Below, one piece after another: positions 9,146 through 17,688 of a DNA stretch of 64,000 bases. Position numbers and translations under genes: made by a program. Numbering within the stretch: the first letter of the stretch is position 1; the number at the start of each line of letters is the position of its first letter. The notes below the pieces were generated by a model, which was not told the origin of the DNA, did not search any database, and saw nothing but the letters and a program-made list of their open reading frames with translations. Source of the stretch: Aldersonia kunmingensis (GTDB taxonomy: Bacteria > Actinomycetota > Actinomycetes > Mycobacteriales > Mycobacteriaceae). The stretch spans positions 1-64,000 of the forward strand of contig NZ_LRRB01000197.1 in assembly GCF_001646865.1 (NCBI RefSeq), given 5' to 3'.

Positions 9146-10030
9146 GTGGAAATCGTTGAGGTGAGCCCCCGCGACGGGCTGCAGAACGAGGCGGTGCACG
9201 TCTCGACTGCCGACAAGATCGCGTTGATCGAGCGTGCGATCGCCTCCGGATTGCGCCGCATCGAGGCAACCAGCTTTGTGCACCCGACTGCGGTGCCGCA
9301 GATGGCCGATGCCGAGGCCGTCATGGCCGGGGTACCGCGCCGCGCCGACGTCTCCTACAGCGGCCTCGTACTCAATCGCCGCGGTTTCGATCGTGCGGTG
9401 GCGGCGGGCGTTGACGAGGTGAACTTCGTCGTCGTGGCGTCGGAAACCTTCAGCCAACGCAACCAGCGAATGTCGGTCGCGGACTCGGTACAAACGGTGC
9501 GCGACCATGCCGCCGATGCCCGTGCTGCCGGTATCGGGGTGTCGGTCACGATTGCCACAGCATTCGGTTGTCCGTTCGAGGGGGAGGTTCCCGACTCCGC
9601 GGTCCTTGCCCTGGCCGGGCAGGTGGCCGACCTGGGCGTGGACGAGATCGCGCTGGCCGACACGATCGGGGTCGGGGTGCCGTCCCAGGTCGCTCGACTG
9701 GTCGCGGGAACCGCCGCGGCCGCGCCGGGAATTCGGCTGCGCGGGCACTTCCACAACACCCGCAACACCGGCTACGCGAACGCGGTCGCCGCACTCGACG
9801 CGGGGGTGACGGTGCTGGACTCCTCGATCGGCGGGATCGGCGGGTGCCCCTTCGCGCCGGACGCCACCGGCAACATCGCGACCGAGGATCTGGTCTATCT
9901 CCTTGACCGCAGTGGTATCGCCTCGGGCGCCCGGCTGCCGGAATTGATCGAGGCGTCAGACTGGCTCGGCGGGGTGCTCGGCGCTCAGGTCCCCGGGCAG
10001 CTTGCCCGCGCCGGCGGCTTCCCGGGCTGA
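9146..10030 (+). CDS. Hydroxymethylglutaryl-CoA lyase family enzyme
   Basis: About 294 residues from GTG 9146, chosen because an AAGGGA ribosome-binding site lies seven bases upstream; an in-frame GTG at 9125 is an alternative. The N-terminus VEIVEVSPRDGLQNE and the signature SSIGGIGGCPFAPDATGN, containing the active-site cysteine, identify a TIM-barrel HMG-CoA lyase family member; LRGHFHNTRNTGYAN carries metal-binding His. It cleaves HMG-CoA or a related 3-hydroxy-3-methyl acyl-CoA such as citramalyl-CoA. The family III CoA-transferase at 10863 suggests that CoA is placed on the acid first. Its 3' end overlaps the convergent GntR gene by 75 bases. Confidence 0.9.
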   Translation: MEIVEVSPRDGLQNEAVHVSTADKIALIERAIASGLRRIEATSFVHPTAVPQMADAEAVMAGVPRRADVSYSGLVLNRRGFDRAVAAGVDEVNFVVVASETFSQRNQRMSVADSVQTVRDHAADARAAGIGVSVTIATAFGCPFEGEVPDSAVLALAGQVADLGVDEIALADTIGVGVPSQVARLVAGTAAAAPGIRLRGHFHNTRNTGYANAVAALDAGVTVLDSSIGGIGGCPFAPDATGNIATEDLVYLLDRSGIASGARLPELIEASDWLGGVLGAQVPGQLARAGGFPG

Positions 10031-10729
10031 GACGCCGAACAGTTCGTCCACCCCGTCGCTGCTGGTCGCCGCGAGGTGGGCGAGGAGCACGTCGCGGCCC
10101 TGCAGGACGTGCTCGTACATCAGGGCCGATGCCCGGCGTCCGTCTCCGGCGACGATCGCGTCGCGAATCAGCTGGTGGAACAGGTGTGAGCGCTCGGTTT
10201 GGGCGTGGTCGTATTGGCGGAATGCCTGGAAGACCAACGGAACATCGGTGGTGCGTTCGAGTAGCCGGCTCAGCCGCTCGTGCTCGGCACCGGCGACGAT
10301 CGCCCCATGGATCCGGCTGTTCGCGGTGTCAACGGCCCGCACACGATCGATCATGTCCGCCGGTGGCGCTGTGAGAGCGAGCGCGAAAGCCTCGATCCCC
10401 GCGTCGAGTTTTTCCAGCGTGGCGTGGTCGATGCGCTCGGCGGCCAATTCGGCGGCGTAGGCCTCGAGGCGGGCGCGAAGTCCGTACGTGTCCGACACAT
10501 CCGCCATCGACACGGTGCGAACGATGGATCCACGGTTGGGTTCGCTGCGGACCAGTCCCTCGGCCTCGAGTCGCCTGAGAGCCTCGCGGATGGGAGTCCG
10601 GGACAGCGAGAACTCCTCGGCGATCCTTTGTTCGATCAGGCGCTGACCGGGCTTGTAGCGCCCTTCGACGATCGCCTGCCGAATCTGCGAGTAGGCCACC
10701 TGGCCCGGTGCCTGCGGTGTGGTTGCCAC
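9956..10729 (-). CDS. GntR-family transcriptional regulator (FCD type)
   Basis: 257 residues from the GTG at 10729, preceded by AGAGGCAG; a longer frame to 10813 would run into the intergenic operator region. The N-terminal winged helix is clear (AYSQIRQAIVEGRYKPGQRL, SRTPIREALRRLEAEGLV), and the C-terminal half is helical as in FCD ligand-binding domains of the FadR group. It sits between the HMG-CoA-lyase-like gene (convergent, overlapping by 75 bases) and the CoA-transferase gene (divergent), so it most likely controls this catabolic cluster in response to an acyl or organic-acid intermediate. Confidence 0.9.
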   Translation of the reverse strand: MATTPQAPGQVAYSQIRQAIVEGRYKPGQRLIEQRIAEEFSLSRTPIREALRRLEAEGLVRSEPNRGSIVRTVSMADVSDTYGLRARLEAYAAELAAERIDHATLEKLDAGIEAFALALTAPPADMIDRVRAVDTANSRIHGAIVAGAEHERLSRLLERTTDVPLVFQAFRQYDHAQTERSHLFHQLIRDAIVAGDGRRASALMYEHVLQGRDVLLAHLAATSSDGVDELFGVSAREAAGAGKLPGDLSAEHPAEPV

Positions 10730-10806
10730 GCTGCCTCTTTGGTGTGTGCGGATTCGATTTACGGGCAAGCCTAGCCCGCTAGCTCTGCCATCTTTGTATG
10801 CAGAAT

Positions 10807-10856
10807 GTGCCAATTATGGCACTTAACGGTGAAGAAGTGCGATAATTGCGTACAAT
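10807..10856. promoter_or_regulatory. Divergent GntR/CoA-transferase promoter with palindromes
   Basis: GTGCCAATTATGGCAC (10807-10822) is an inverted repeat with 5-base arms. ATTGCGTACAAT (10845-10856) is the third copy of the RTTGYRYACAAT box. The TACAAT of this box ends only six bases before the ATG at 10863, so the CoA-transferase mRNA may be leaderless, as is common in Mycobacteriales; no Shine-Dalgarno sequence is visible there. Confidence 0.5.
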
Positions 10857-10862
10857 CGACGC

Positions 10863-12074
10863 ATGGCTACGACTCTTGGCCCCCTCGGCGGCCTGCGCGT
10901 GATCGAACTGGGAAGCTTCATCGCCGGCCCCTTCGCGGGCCAGCTCCTGGGTGATTACGGCGCCGAGGTGGTCAAGATCGAGGCGCCGGGATCCGGCGAT
11001 TCGATGCGGCGATGGGGTATCACGGTTGAGGGCGAAAGCCTGTGGTGGCCCTCCATCGCCCGGAACAAGAAGTCGGTGGCGATCGACCTGCGCCAACCCG
11101 AGGGCCGGGAGCTGATTCGAAAGCTCGTCGCCGAAGCCGACATCGTCCTCGAAAACTTCAGGCCCGGCACCCTCGCAAAGTGGGGCCTGGACTATCCGGC
11201 CCTCTCAGCGATCAACCCGAAGATCATTCTCGTGCACGTCTCGGGGTTCGGTCAGGACGGGCCACGCGCGACCGACGCCGGTTTCGGCAGCGTCGGCGAG
11301 GCGATGGGCGGCATTCGGCATACGACCGGCAATCCCGAGCTGCCCCCGACCCGGACCGGCATCAGCCTCGGCGATTCCCTGGCCGCCCTTTTCGCCGTGA
11401 TCGGAACGCTCGCGGCGGTCCACGAACGTTCGGTCAGCGGCCGTGGCCAAGAAGTGGACGTGGCGATCTACGAGGCAGTGGCCGCTTTGATGGAATCGAC
11501 GATGGCCGACCACGAGATCGGCGGAGTGACCCGTGGGCGTACCGGATCGGTGCTGCCTCGCGTCGCTCCGTCGAATGTGTATCCGACGTCGGATGGGGCC
11601 GAGGTGCTGATTGCGGCCAACGCGGACAACGTCTTCCGCAGGCTCTGCACCGCCATGGGTCGAACCGAGCTGGCGGATGATCCACGATTCGCCGAACACG
11701 GTCCGCGAGGCGAGAACATGGCCGAGATCGACGCGCTCATCAGTGAGTGGACAGCAACGATGACCTCCGACCTGCTGTTGAAGACGATGGAGGACAACGG
11801 CGTTCCCGCCGGCCGCATTTACACCGCCCCGGACATGCTCGCCGATCCGCACTACGCGGCGCGGAACATGGTGGTGCGCCTCGTCAACCAGTTCGGTGTG
11901 GCCGTCCCCGCCACCGGCGTCGTACCCAAGTTCTCCCGGTCCAGGCCCGAGACCCCTGTTCCTGGCCCGGGCCTCGGTGAGCACACCCGCGAGATTCTCG
12001 CCGAACTCGCAGGCATCGACGACAGCCGATGGGCTGACTTGCAGTCGGCTGGTGTCGCTACTGGAGTCGAATAG
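10863..12074 (+). CDS. Family III CoA-transferase (CaiB/BaiF type)
   Basis: 403 residues. The N-terminal Rossmann-like start GGLRVIELGSFIAGPFAG, the segment RNKKSVAIDLRQPEGREL and ADIVLENFRPGTLAKWGLDY are characteristic. The catalytic aspartate is Asp171 in RTGISLGDSLAALF. The C-terminal region ends with the usual PGLGEHTREIL motif. It moves CoA between a donor acyl-CoA and an acid; with the lyase-like and acyl-CoA synthetase genes it probably belongs to degradation of a branched or dicarboxylic acid. ATG 10863 lies just after a -10-like box, suggesting leaderless translation. Confidence 0.92.
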   Translation: MATTLGPLGGLRVIELGSFIAGPFAGQLLGDYGAEVVKIEAPGSGDSMRRWGITVEGESLWWPSIARNKKSVAIDLRQPEGRELIRKLVAEADIVLENFRPGTLAKWGLDYPALSAINPKIILVHVSGFGQDGPRATDAGFGSVGEAMGGIRHTTGNPELPPTRTGISLGDSLAALFAVIGTLAAVHERSVSGRGQEVDVAIYEAVAALMESTMADHEIGGVTRGRTGSVLPRVAPSNVYPTSDGAEVLIAANADNVFRRLCTAMGRTELADDPRFAEHGPRGENMAEIDALISEWTATMTSDLLLKTMEDNGVPAGRIYTAPDMLADPHYAARNMVVRLVNQFGVAVPATGVVPKFSRSRPETPVPGPGLGEHTREILAELAGIDDSRWADLQSAGVATGVE

Positions 12075-12108
12075 CTGACACCTTTGTCGTCTGGGGGCCA
12101 GTCTCTGC

Positions 12109-12122
12109 GTGACCTGGATCAC
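12109..12122. promoter_or_regulatory. CRP-like binding site
   Basis: GTGACCTGGATCAC has the GTGA-N6-TCAC symmetry, with the central T favoured by mycobacterial CRP sites. It lies 72 bases before the start of the carboxymuconolactone decarboxylase-like gene. Binding has not been shown; this is a pattern match. Confidence 0.35.
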
Positions 12123-12194
12123 GGTCACGCCGCGTCACGTCCCGACCGCCCACCTCGTCTTCCTTGTGTAGCCACCTAGAGCAAGGAGAGATCG

Positions 12195-12668
12195 ATGGAA
12201 CCGCGAATCGACGTGTTCAACAACGCAGTTGCCGGCGCCTTCGTCAAGCGACTGAACGCCGCGAGCCGGGTCGTCGTCGAATCGTCGCTGCCGCGCAGCA
12301 TCGCGCATCTGGTCGAGCTTCGGGCCAGTCAAATCAACGGCTGCGGGTTCTGCACCGACATGCACAGCAAGGACGCGGCAGCGGCCGGCGAGACCGCTCA
12401 GCGCCTGAATCTTGTTGCGGCCTGGCGTGAGGCGACTGTGTTCACCGAACCAGAGCGTGCCGCTTTGGCGCTGGCGGAGGAGGGCACCCGGATCGCCGAT
12501 GCGGCGGGCGGGGTCAGCGACGACACCTGGGATCAGGTGCGCAAGCATTTCGACGATGAGCAGATCGGCGCGCTGATTTCGCTTGTCGCGCTGATCAATA
12601 CCTACAACCGGCTCAATGTGATCGTGAAGATGCCGGCCGGCAGCTACGAACCGGGCATGTTCGGCTGA
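12195..12668 (+). CDS. Carboxymuconolactone decarboxylase-like / AhpD-like protein
   Basis: 157 residues, ATG preceded by AAGGAGAG. The motif NGCGFCTDMHSKDA (Cys50, Cys53, His57) is the redox-active CxxC...H site of AhpD-like members of the CMD family, so a peroxidase or alkylhydroperoxide-reductase partner role is more likely than a true decarboxylase role. The C-terminal half (ISLVALINTYNRLNVIVKMP) is the typical helical end. A CRP-like box stands upstream. It is transcribed alone between the CoA-transferase gene and a pair of hairpins. Confidence 0.88.
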   Translation: MEPRIDVFNNAVAGAFVKRLNAASRVVVESSLPRSIAHLVELRASQINGCGFCTDMHSKDAAAAGETAQRLNLVAAWREATVFTEPERAALALAEEGTRIADAAGGVSDDTWDQVRKHFDDEQIGALISLVALINTYNRLNVIVKMPAGSYEPGMFG

Positions 12669-12697
12669 ACAAGCCATGTCGCGCACGTTTTGCGGCC

Positions 12698-12743
12698 ACC
12701 GCGCACGCCCCGGCGTGCGCGGTGACGCGCATTGGTGCGCGTT
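12698..12743. terminator. Two tandem hairpins between convergent genes
   Basis: Perfect 13-base arms at 12698-12710 and 12713-12725, followed by 7-base arms at 12726-12732 and 12737-12743 with a TTGG loop. They sit between the convergent CMD-like gene and the paiB-like gene. No long T-run follows, so termination is inferred from structure and position. Confidence 0.55.
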
Positions 12744-12772
12744 GATAGCGGGGATGCACCCGGCGGGTGCGG

Positions 12773-13405
12773 CTATCGGGATCGGTCGCGGTTTGCGGCA
12801 CGCACTGCCGCCGCCACGTCCGGCTCGCCCGCCGCACTGAGTCCGGCGACCACGCCGTCCACGTCACCGGCGGGCCTGTTCTGGCTGAGTTTGAATTTGG
12901 CCTGGATCCGGGTGATTCGCAATTCGATTCCGACGATCGCCCGCAACTGCCCGGCGATGAATTTGCTCGGTGCATCGTCCACCGACCACGGCGGTTCGTT
13001 GCCGGCTTCGTGCATGTCGGTGAGGCGCCGGACCAATCCCTCGACCCACTCGGTGTCGTCGTGCACGATCAGCTCGCCGTACACGTGCGCGGTGACGTAG
13101 TTCCACGTCGGTACTACCCGATGGTGCTCGGTCTTGCGCTCGTACCAATTGGGCGAGACATACGCGTCTGGCCCACGCACGATCACCAGTGCTTCCCCGA
13201 TCGGGGGCGCCTGCCACTGATCGTTGTTGCGCGCGAGATGTCCGAGCAGCGCTCCGTGCGCACCCGCGTCCGGCTCGAAAATGAACGGCAGCAAGGTCGC
13301 GACGAGTCCCGACTGGGTCGAGGTGATGAGATCGGCGGCGCCGTTGTTCGTCAGCAGTTCGGCGACCGCGTGGTCGTCCGGAACGAAATGCGCCGGTAGA
13401 TACAT
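12773..13405 (-). CDS. PaiB-like FMN-binding protein (putative transcriptional regulator)
   Basis: 210 residues starting MYLPAHFVPDD, the usual PaiB start; the frame is open further upstream into yhhQ but family length supports 13405. Conserved segments are LITSTQSGLVATLLPF, GHLARNNDQW, VSPNWYERKT and PTWNYVTAHVYGE, all typical of the FMN-binding split-barrel FMN_bind_2 family. PaiB of Bacillus is a negative regulator of sporulation and protease genes; in actinobacteria the function is unsettled and a flavin-dependent enzyme is possible. It follows yhhQ by five bases and is probably cotranscribed with yhhQ and gluQ. Confidence 0.88.
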   Translation of the reverse strand: MYLPAHFVPDDHAVAELLTNNGAADLITSTQSGLVATLLPFIFEPDAGAHGALLGHLARNNDQWQAPPIGEALVIVRGPDAYVSPNWYERKTEHHRVVPTWNYVTAHVYGELIVHDDTEWVEGLVRRLTDMHEAGNEPPWSVDDAPSKFIAGQLRAIVGIELRITRIQAKFKLSQNRPAGDVDGVVAGLSAAGEPDVAAAVRAANRDRSR

Positions 13406-13410
13406 CGCCG

Positions 13411-14175
13411 CTACACCGAAGCCCGATCGAGGTGCTCCGCGTAGCTCGGCTCGCGCTTCTTGAGGTAGGCGATCACCCGGTAGGTGATGGGCATGACGAG
13501 GAGCTCGACGATCGTCTTCCAGAGGAAGCCGACGATCACGTAGTTCACGAAGTCGCGCCACGTGCTGATGCCGATGGCGCCCGCCGCGATCGAGCAGAAG
13601 ATCAATGTGTCGGCGAGTTCGCCGACCACGGTCGAGCCGAGCAATCGGGCCCAGAGGTGCCGTTCGTGGGTGCGCTTCTTGATGAGCACCAGTACGAATG
13701 AGTTCAGCAGCTGCCCGACGAGGTAAGCGGCCAGGCCGGCCACGACGAGGCGCGGCACCACACCGACGACAGTCTCAAAGGCTTCCTGGTTCTCGTAGAA
13801 ATCGGCGGGCGGCAGTTCCACGGCGATCCAGAAGCACAGCGTCGCCAGCAGCAACGAGCCGAAACCGATCATGATCGCCCGACGGGTTGCGTAGAAGCCG
13901 TACACCTCGCTGAGCACGTCACCGAGCACGTATGCGAGCGGGAAGAGGAAGAACGCACCGTCGGTATTGATCGGCAGGATCTGCAGCGGCCCGAGGGACA
14001 CGTCGGCGTCACCGAAGAACGCGACGCCCTTTGTCGCGCACACATTGGAGATGATCAACGTGGCGGTGAACAGCGCAACGATGATCGGGTAGTAGCTCTG
14101 CGCGACACGTGCGAACGCCGTGCCCGTGTCGATGCGCGCGGAGTGCTCCGCGGGGGTGTCCTTGCTGCCTTGCAC
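13411..14175 (-). CDS. yhhQ: Queuosine precursor transporter (YhhQ/VUT family)
   Basis: 254 residues from a GTG start. About six membrane helices are visible, beginning YYPIIVALFTATLIISNVCATKGVAF, with the family segment FLFPLAYVLGDVLSEVYGFYATRRAI and the C-terminal KTIVELLVMPITYRVIAYLKK. YhhQ proteins import queuosine precursors such as preQ0 or preQ1. The gene lies nine bases after gluQ, and tgt is in the same window, so the context supports this substrate strongly. The start codon is GTG with only a weak GGCGGG upstream, consistent with coupling to gluQ. Confidence 0.92.
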   Translation of the reverse strand: MQGSKDTPAEHSARIDTGTAFARVAQSYYPIIVALFTATLIISNVCATKGVAFFGDADVSLGPLQILPINTDGAFFLFPLAYVLGDVLSEVYGFYATRRAIMIGFGSLLLATLCFWIAVELPPADFYENQEAFETVVGVVPRLVVAGLAAYLVGQLLNSFVLVLIKKRTHERHLWARLLGSTVVGELADTLIFCSIAAGAIGISTWRDFVNYVIVGFLWKTIVELLVMPITYRVIAYLKKREPSYAEHLDRASV

Positions 14176-14184
14176 CCGCCGAGT

Positions 14185-15090
14185 CTAGGCGGCGAAGGTC
14201 CAGGGCTCGCGCGGTAGTCGGGCCGGGTCGAAGCTTTCCAGCAGTTGGGCGGGGGTCGAGCCGTGCAATCCGAGCGACGCGGCGAGGTGCTCGAGAACGG
14301 CGGCAGGGGAGTGTCCCAAGGCCTGCTGGTCGGACAGAGTGACAGCGCCATCGCGTTTTGCGAGGCGTTTGCCCTCGGCGTTGACCGCCAGCGGCACGTG
14401 CGCGTACTCCGGCGCGGGCAGTTCGAGAAGCGATGCGAGATAGGCCTGCCGTGGACTCGACGGCAAGAGGTCGTCACCTCGTACCACCTGGTCGATGCCC
14501 TGGTCGGCGTCATCGACAACGACCGCAAGGTTGTAGGCGGGGGTGCCGTCGCCGCGTTGCAGCACCATGTCGTCGACGAGTCCGCGGTAGCGGCCGTGCA
14601 GCCGGTCGTCCACTACGAAATCCCGTACCTGCGCGCGAAGCCGCATTGCCGGCGGACGGCCCTCGCCGCGTCGCTGCGACCGCTGGGTATCGGTCAGGTT
14701 GCGGCAGGTGCCGGGGTAGGCGCCCTGCGGGGCATGCGGCGCGGACGCGGCCTGTTGGATCTCGCGCCGCGTGCAGTAGCACTCGTAGACCAGATCGGCG
14801 GCGGCGAGTCGGGCGACCGCGGCGTGGTACGCGTCGAGTCGATCGCTCTGGTGTGCCACCGGACCATCCCAGTCGATTCCGATCGCCGCGAGGTCGGCGA
14901 GTTGGCGTTCCTCGGCTCCGCGGCGAACCCGGTCGAGATCGTCCACGCGGATGAGGAATCGCCGCCCCGTGGAGCGGGCGAACAGCCAGGCGAGCAGGGC
15001 GGTACGGAGGTTGCCAAGGTGCAACTCGCCGGACGGGCTGGGAGCGAAGCGACCGGCCCCGGGTGGATTAGCCGCCGCCGCGTTGGTCAT
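14185..15090 (-). CDS. gluQ: Glutamyl-Q tRNA(Asp) synthetase
   Basis: 301 residues from the ATG at 15090. It is a truncated glutamyl-tRNA synthetase lacking the anticodon-binding domain: HIGH-type motif [14 protein letters not shown] (His24), zinc-site cysteines in [10 protein letters not shown] and later TCRN, and a KMSKS-equivalent [12 protein letters not shown]. It attaches glutamate to the queuosine base of tRNA(Asp). It is the first gene of a gluQ-yhhQ-paiB-like run and depends on the product of tgt, so it fits a complete salvage-and-glutamylation pathway. The name gluQRS is also used. Confidence 0.93.
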   Translation of the reverse strand: MTNAAAANPPGAGRFAPSPSGELHLGNLRTALLAWLFARSTGRRFLIRVDDLDRVRRGAEERQLADLAAIGIDWDGPVAHQSDRLDAYHAAVARLAAADLVYECYCTRREIQQAASAPHAPQGAYPGTCRNLTDTQRSQRRGEGRPPAMRLRAQVRDFVVDDRLHGRYRGLVDDMVLQRGDGTPAYNLAVVVDDADQGIDQVVRGDDLLPSSPRQAYLASLLELPAPEYAHVPLAVNAEGKRLAKRDGAVTLSDQQALGHSPAAVLEHLAASLGLHGSTPAQLLESFDPARLPREPWTFAA

Positions 15091-15145
15091 GGCGTGATTG
15101 TGCCCTGCCCGCCGGCCCCTTCGGCGGTGGGTTGGTGCGCAACTT

Positions 15146-16513
15146 TCAGCGGATGAAGTGGCGCGGGTTCGCCACCCGCAAGCGGGCAAGAACCGCGGTT
15201 GAAATGTCCTGGCGCACGGTGGCATCTGTGTAGGGCAGCACGCCAGACCGCAGCAGCAGAGCGAGTTCGGTCTCGGATTCGCAGCCCAGCTGACCCAGCA
15301 GCAGTTGTAGCTCCTCGTCGGCACTGTCACCGGCCGCGACTTCCCGTGCGGCAGTGCGGAGCAAATTGGCGCAGATCAGCAGTTGATAGCGCTCGCGGTC
15401 GTGACTGCCGAGTGCCGAGGCGATCTCGTCGGTGAGGGTTCCTGCGACAAGCTCGAGAATTTCGGCCAGCCGCGGCCGGTCGTGCACGGTCGGTCGCGGT
15501 GCGCGCGGCTCCGAGGCAGGCACGTCATTAAGCAGACCGAGGATGAGCAGCAGATCGTACTCGGACTCGCAGACCCGGCGCCCGATCGCGGCCAGCTCGA
15601 GCGAGTGCTCAGCACCGCTGAGGTGCCGTTCGGCCTGGAATCGGCTGAGCACCAGCCACTTCAGCGTGCCAAAGGCCTCCCACCAGTGCAGCTCGGCAGC
15701 CGATGGGCGGACGTCGGTGGCGCGCTGGTAACCGTCGAGCAGTTGTTCACGGGTGCCGAGACCGCCGACGGGCTCCGGGGCGCCGAATCGCCAGGCGCGG
15801 GTGCAGAGCCAGCCCAGGTCCTCGATCGGGTCACCGAGATGGGCCAACTCCCAGTCGAGCACGCCCTGGATGCCAGTGCTGTCGATGAGCAGGTTTCCGA
15901 CACGGAAATCACCGTGTACCAAGGCATCTGCGCGCTTCGCGGGCCGGTTCTCGCGCAGCCAGCGCAATCCGACCTCTACGGCGGGCCGAGGCTCGTTCAT
16001 GTCGAGGTAGATCTTCTCGATCGCATCTAGCGGATCGGTCGTGTCGAGCATGCCGAGTCCGGCCGTGTCACTGCGGTGGATGAGGCCGAGTGCGAAGCCC
16101 ATGTCCTCGGCGAGATGCGTACGGATCTGCTCGAATTCGGGGTCGCGCTGCAGCTTGCGCGGCATCGCTTCGCCGTCGACCTTGTCCATCAACAGATATG
16201 GCGCGTCGATGCCGGGTGCGGTATCGCCACTGGCGAGCACGGTGGGCACGGGAACGCCCGCGACGCCAGCGGCCCGCAGGCAGGCAGCCTCGGCGCGCAT
16301 CCGGTCCGCGTCGCCGTGACCGGGCGGGTCGCGACGCAGCACCACCGGGACGTGCTGTCCCTGCGCGTCGTAGGTATCGACGAGCCACGTCTGACGACTG
16401 GCGCCACCGGTGAGTTGCCTTGCCTCGCCGACGGTTACCTTACTTCCGGTCGTTGCGTTGAGCACCTCCCGAATGCCTTCTGCGAGCGACAGGGTCGCTT
16501 CGATCACCGCCAT
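15146..16513 (-). CDS. APH-like acyl-CoA kinase fused to a C-terminal DUF6285-like (LvaB-like) domain
   Basis: 455 residues. Residues 1-335 form an aminoglycoside-phosphotransferase fold with the nucleotide loop [10 protein letters not shown], catalytic loop [12 protein letters not shown] (His200, Asp202) and metal site [12 protein letters not shown] (Asp220). From about residue 344 a separate helical domain begins ([18 protein letters not shown]) and ends [15 protein letters not shown], which I recognise as similar to DUF6285/LvaB. In Pseudomonas putida LvaA and LvaB together phosphorylate 4-hydroxyacyl-CoA; here they appear fused. The start overlaps the end of the acyl-CoA dehydrogenase gene by ten bases. 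An antibiotic-resistance role is unlikely in this context. Confidence 0.82.
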   Translation of the reverse strand: MAVIEATLSLAEGIREVLNATTGSKVTVGEARQLTGGASRQTWLVDTYDAQGQHVPVVLRRDPPGHGDADRMRAEAACLRAAGVAGVPVPTVLASGDTAPGIDAPYLLMDKVDGEAMPRKLQRDPEFEQIRTHLAEDMGFALGLIHRSDTAGLGMLDTTDPLDAIEKIYLDMNEPRPAVEVGLRWLRENRPAKRADALVHGDFRVGNLLIDSTGIQGVLDWELAHLGDPIEDLGWLCTRAWRFGAPEPVGGLGTREQLLDGYQRATDVRPSAAELHWWEAFGTLKWLVLSRFQAERHLSGAEHSLELAAIGRRVCESEYDLLLILGLLNDVPASEPRAPRPTVHDRPRLAEILELVAGTLTDEIASALGSHDRERYQLLICANLLRTAAREVAAGDSADEELQLLLGQLGCESETELALLLRSGVLPYTDATVRQDISTAVLARLRVANPRHFIR

Positions 16514-17688
16514 GGCGCCGCGTCCGGATTGCGCAGCAGTCGCTTTGCGGTGGACATGCGATGCACCTCGTCCGGCCCGTCGTAGACGCGGGCGTAACGG
16601 GCGTGTCGATACATACCTTCGAGTGGCGTATCGCCGGTCAGACCGAGCGCGCCGTGCACCTGAATGGCGCGGTCGACGACATTGTGCAGCATCTGGGCGC
16701 CCCAGAACTTGATCAAACCGATCTGCACGCGGGCGTCCTCACCGGCGTCCATTGCGCGAGCGGCGTCGAGCGTCATGAGCCGGTGCGCGTGGATCTCGGC
16801 CGCGGATTCTGCGATGTAGCGGTGGATTTCGCCCTTCTCCGATAGCAGCGAGCCATGCGCGTAGCGAGTATTGGCCCGCTCGCACATCAGCTCGAAGGCA
16901 CGCTGCGCCTGGCCGAGCCAGCGCATGCAGTGGAAGATCCGGCCCGGGCCGAGGCGGTCCTGTGCGATGACGAAGCCCTTGCCCCGCTCGCCGAGCAGGT
17001 TCGCCGCCGGAACGCGGACATCGGTGAGTCGCACCTCGTAATGGTCGCTCGGGTCGTGGCCCATCGTCGGGATCGAGCGCACGATCTCGAATCCGGGCGT
17101 ATCCGTCGGCACGATGATCGAGCTGATGCGCGAGTGCCGCGGAGTGTCCTCGGATTCGGTGCGTGCGAAGACGCTGCAATAGCCCGCGTGCGCGACACCG
17201 GTGGTGAACCACTTGTGCCCGTTGATCACCCAGGTATCACCGTCGAGTTCGGCGCGCGTCTCGATCAGGGTCGGGTCGGAGCCGGCCACGTCGGGCTCGG
17301 TCAGCCCGACCGACGGGAGGAAATCGCCGCGGACGAGCGGCGGAATCCAGCGCTGCCTCTGTTCCTCGGTGCCGTGCTTACGCAGCATGATGCAGTCCTG
17401 CATGGACACCGAACCGACGGCGAGCTGGCCGTACTCGGACCGGCCGATGACCTCGTTGAGGAACACGAAGTCCAGGAACGGAACGCCGCCACCACCAACA
17501 TCGGCTGGATGGCCCAGCGCCCACAGGCCGAGTTCCTTTGCGCGCGAACGCAGAACGGTCAGTTGCTTTGCCGCTTCCTCGCCGCCGTGGTTCAGCGTCG
17601 GCTCGGCCGGGATCACCTCGTCGTCGATGAAAGTGCGCATCCGCGCACACAGTTCGGCGAGGGCTCCCTCAGGCTGGTTCGCGGTCAT
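16504..17688 (-). CDS. Acyl-CoA dehydrogenase (ACAD11/LvaC-like by context)
   Basis: 394 residues with the family order: N-terminal helices, substrate-binding GLTEPDVAGSDPTLIETRAE, flavin-binding NGHKWFTTGVAHAGYC, and C-terminal QIGLIKFWGAQMLHNVVDRAIQVHGALGLTGDTPLEGMYRHAR. It is an FAD enzyme acting on an acyl-CoA. It is placed between an NTF2-like gene (ATGA overlap) and the APH-like kinase gene (10-base overlap). This matches acyl-CoA dehydrogenases that remove phosphate from 4-phosphoryloxyacyl-CoA made by the neighbouring kinase, as in LvaC and human ACAD10/11. Confidence 0.9.
   Translation of the reverse strand: MTANQPEGALAELCARMRTFIDDEVIPAEPTLNHGGEEAAKQLTVLRSRAKELGLWALGHPADVGGGGVPFLDFVFLNEVIGRSEYGQLAVGSVSMQDCIMLRKHGTEEQRQRWIPPLVRGDFLPSVGLTEPDVAGSDPTLIETRAELDGDTWVINGHKWFTTGVAHAGYCSVFARTESEDTPRHSRISSIIVPTDTPGFEIVRSIPTMGHDPSDHYEVRLTDVRVPAANLLGERGKGFVIAQDRLGPGRIFHCMRWLGQAQRAFELMCERANTRYAHGSLLSEKGEIHRYIAESAAEIHAHRLMTLDAARAMDAGEDARVQIGLIKFWGAQMLHNVVDRAIQVHGALGLTGDTPLEGMYRHARYARVYDGPDEVHRMSTAKRLLRNPDAAPWR

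Noticed and set aside
15146-16513. Aminoglycoside resistance gene
   Set aside because: The fold matches APH enzymes, but the operon with an acyl-CoA dehydrogenase and the extra C-terminal domain point to acyl-CoA phosphorylation.
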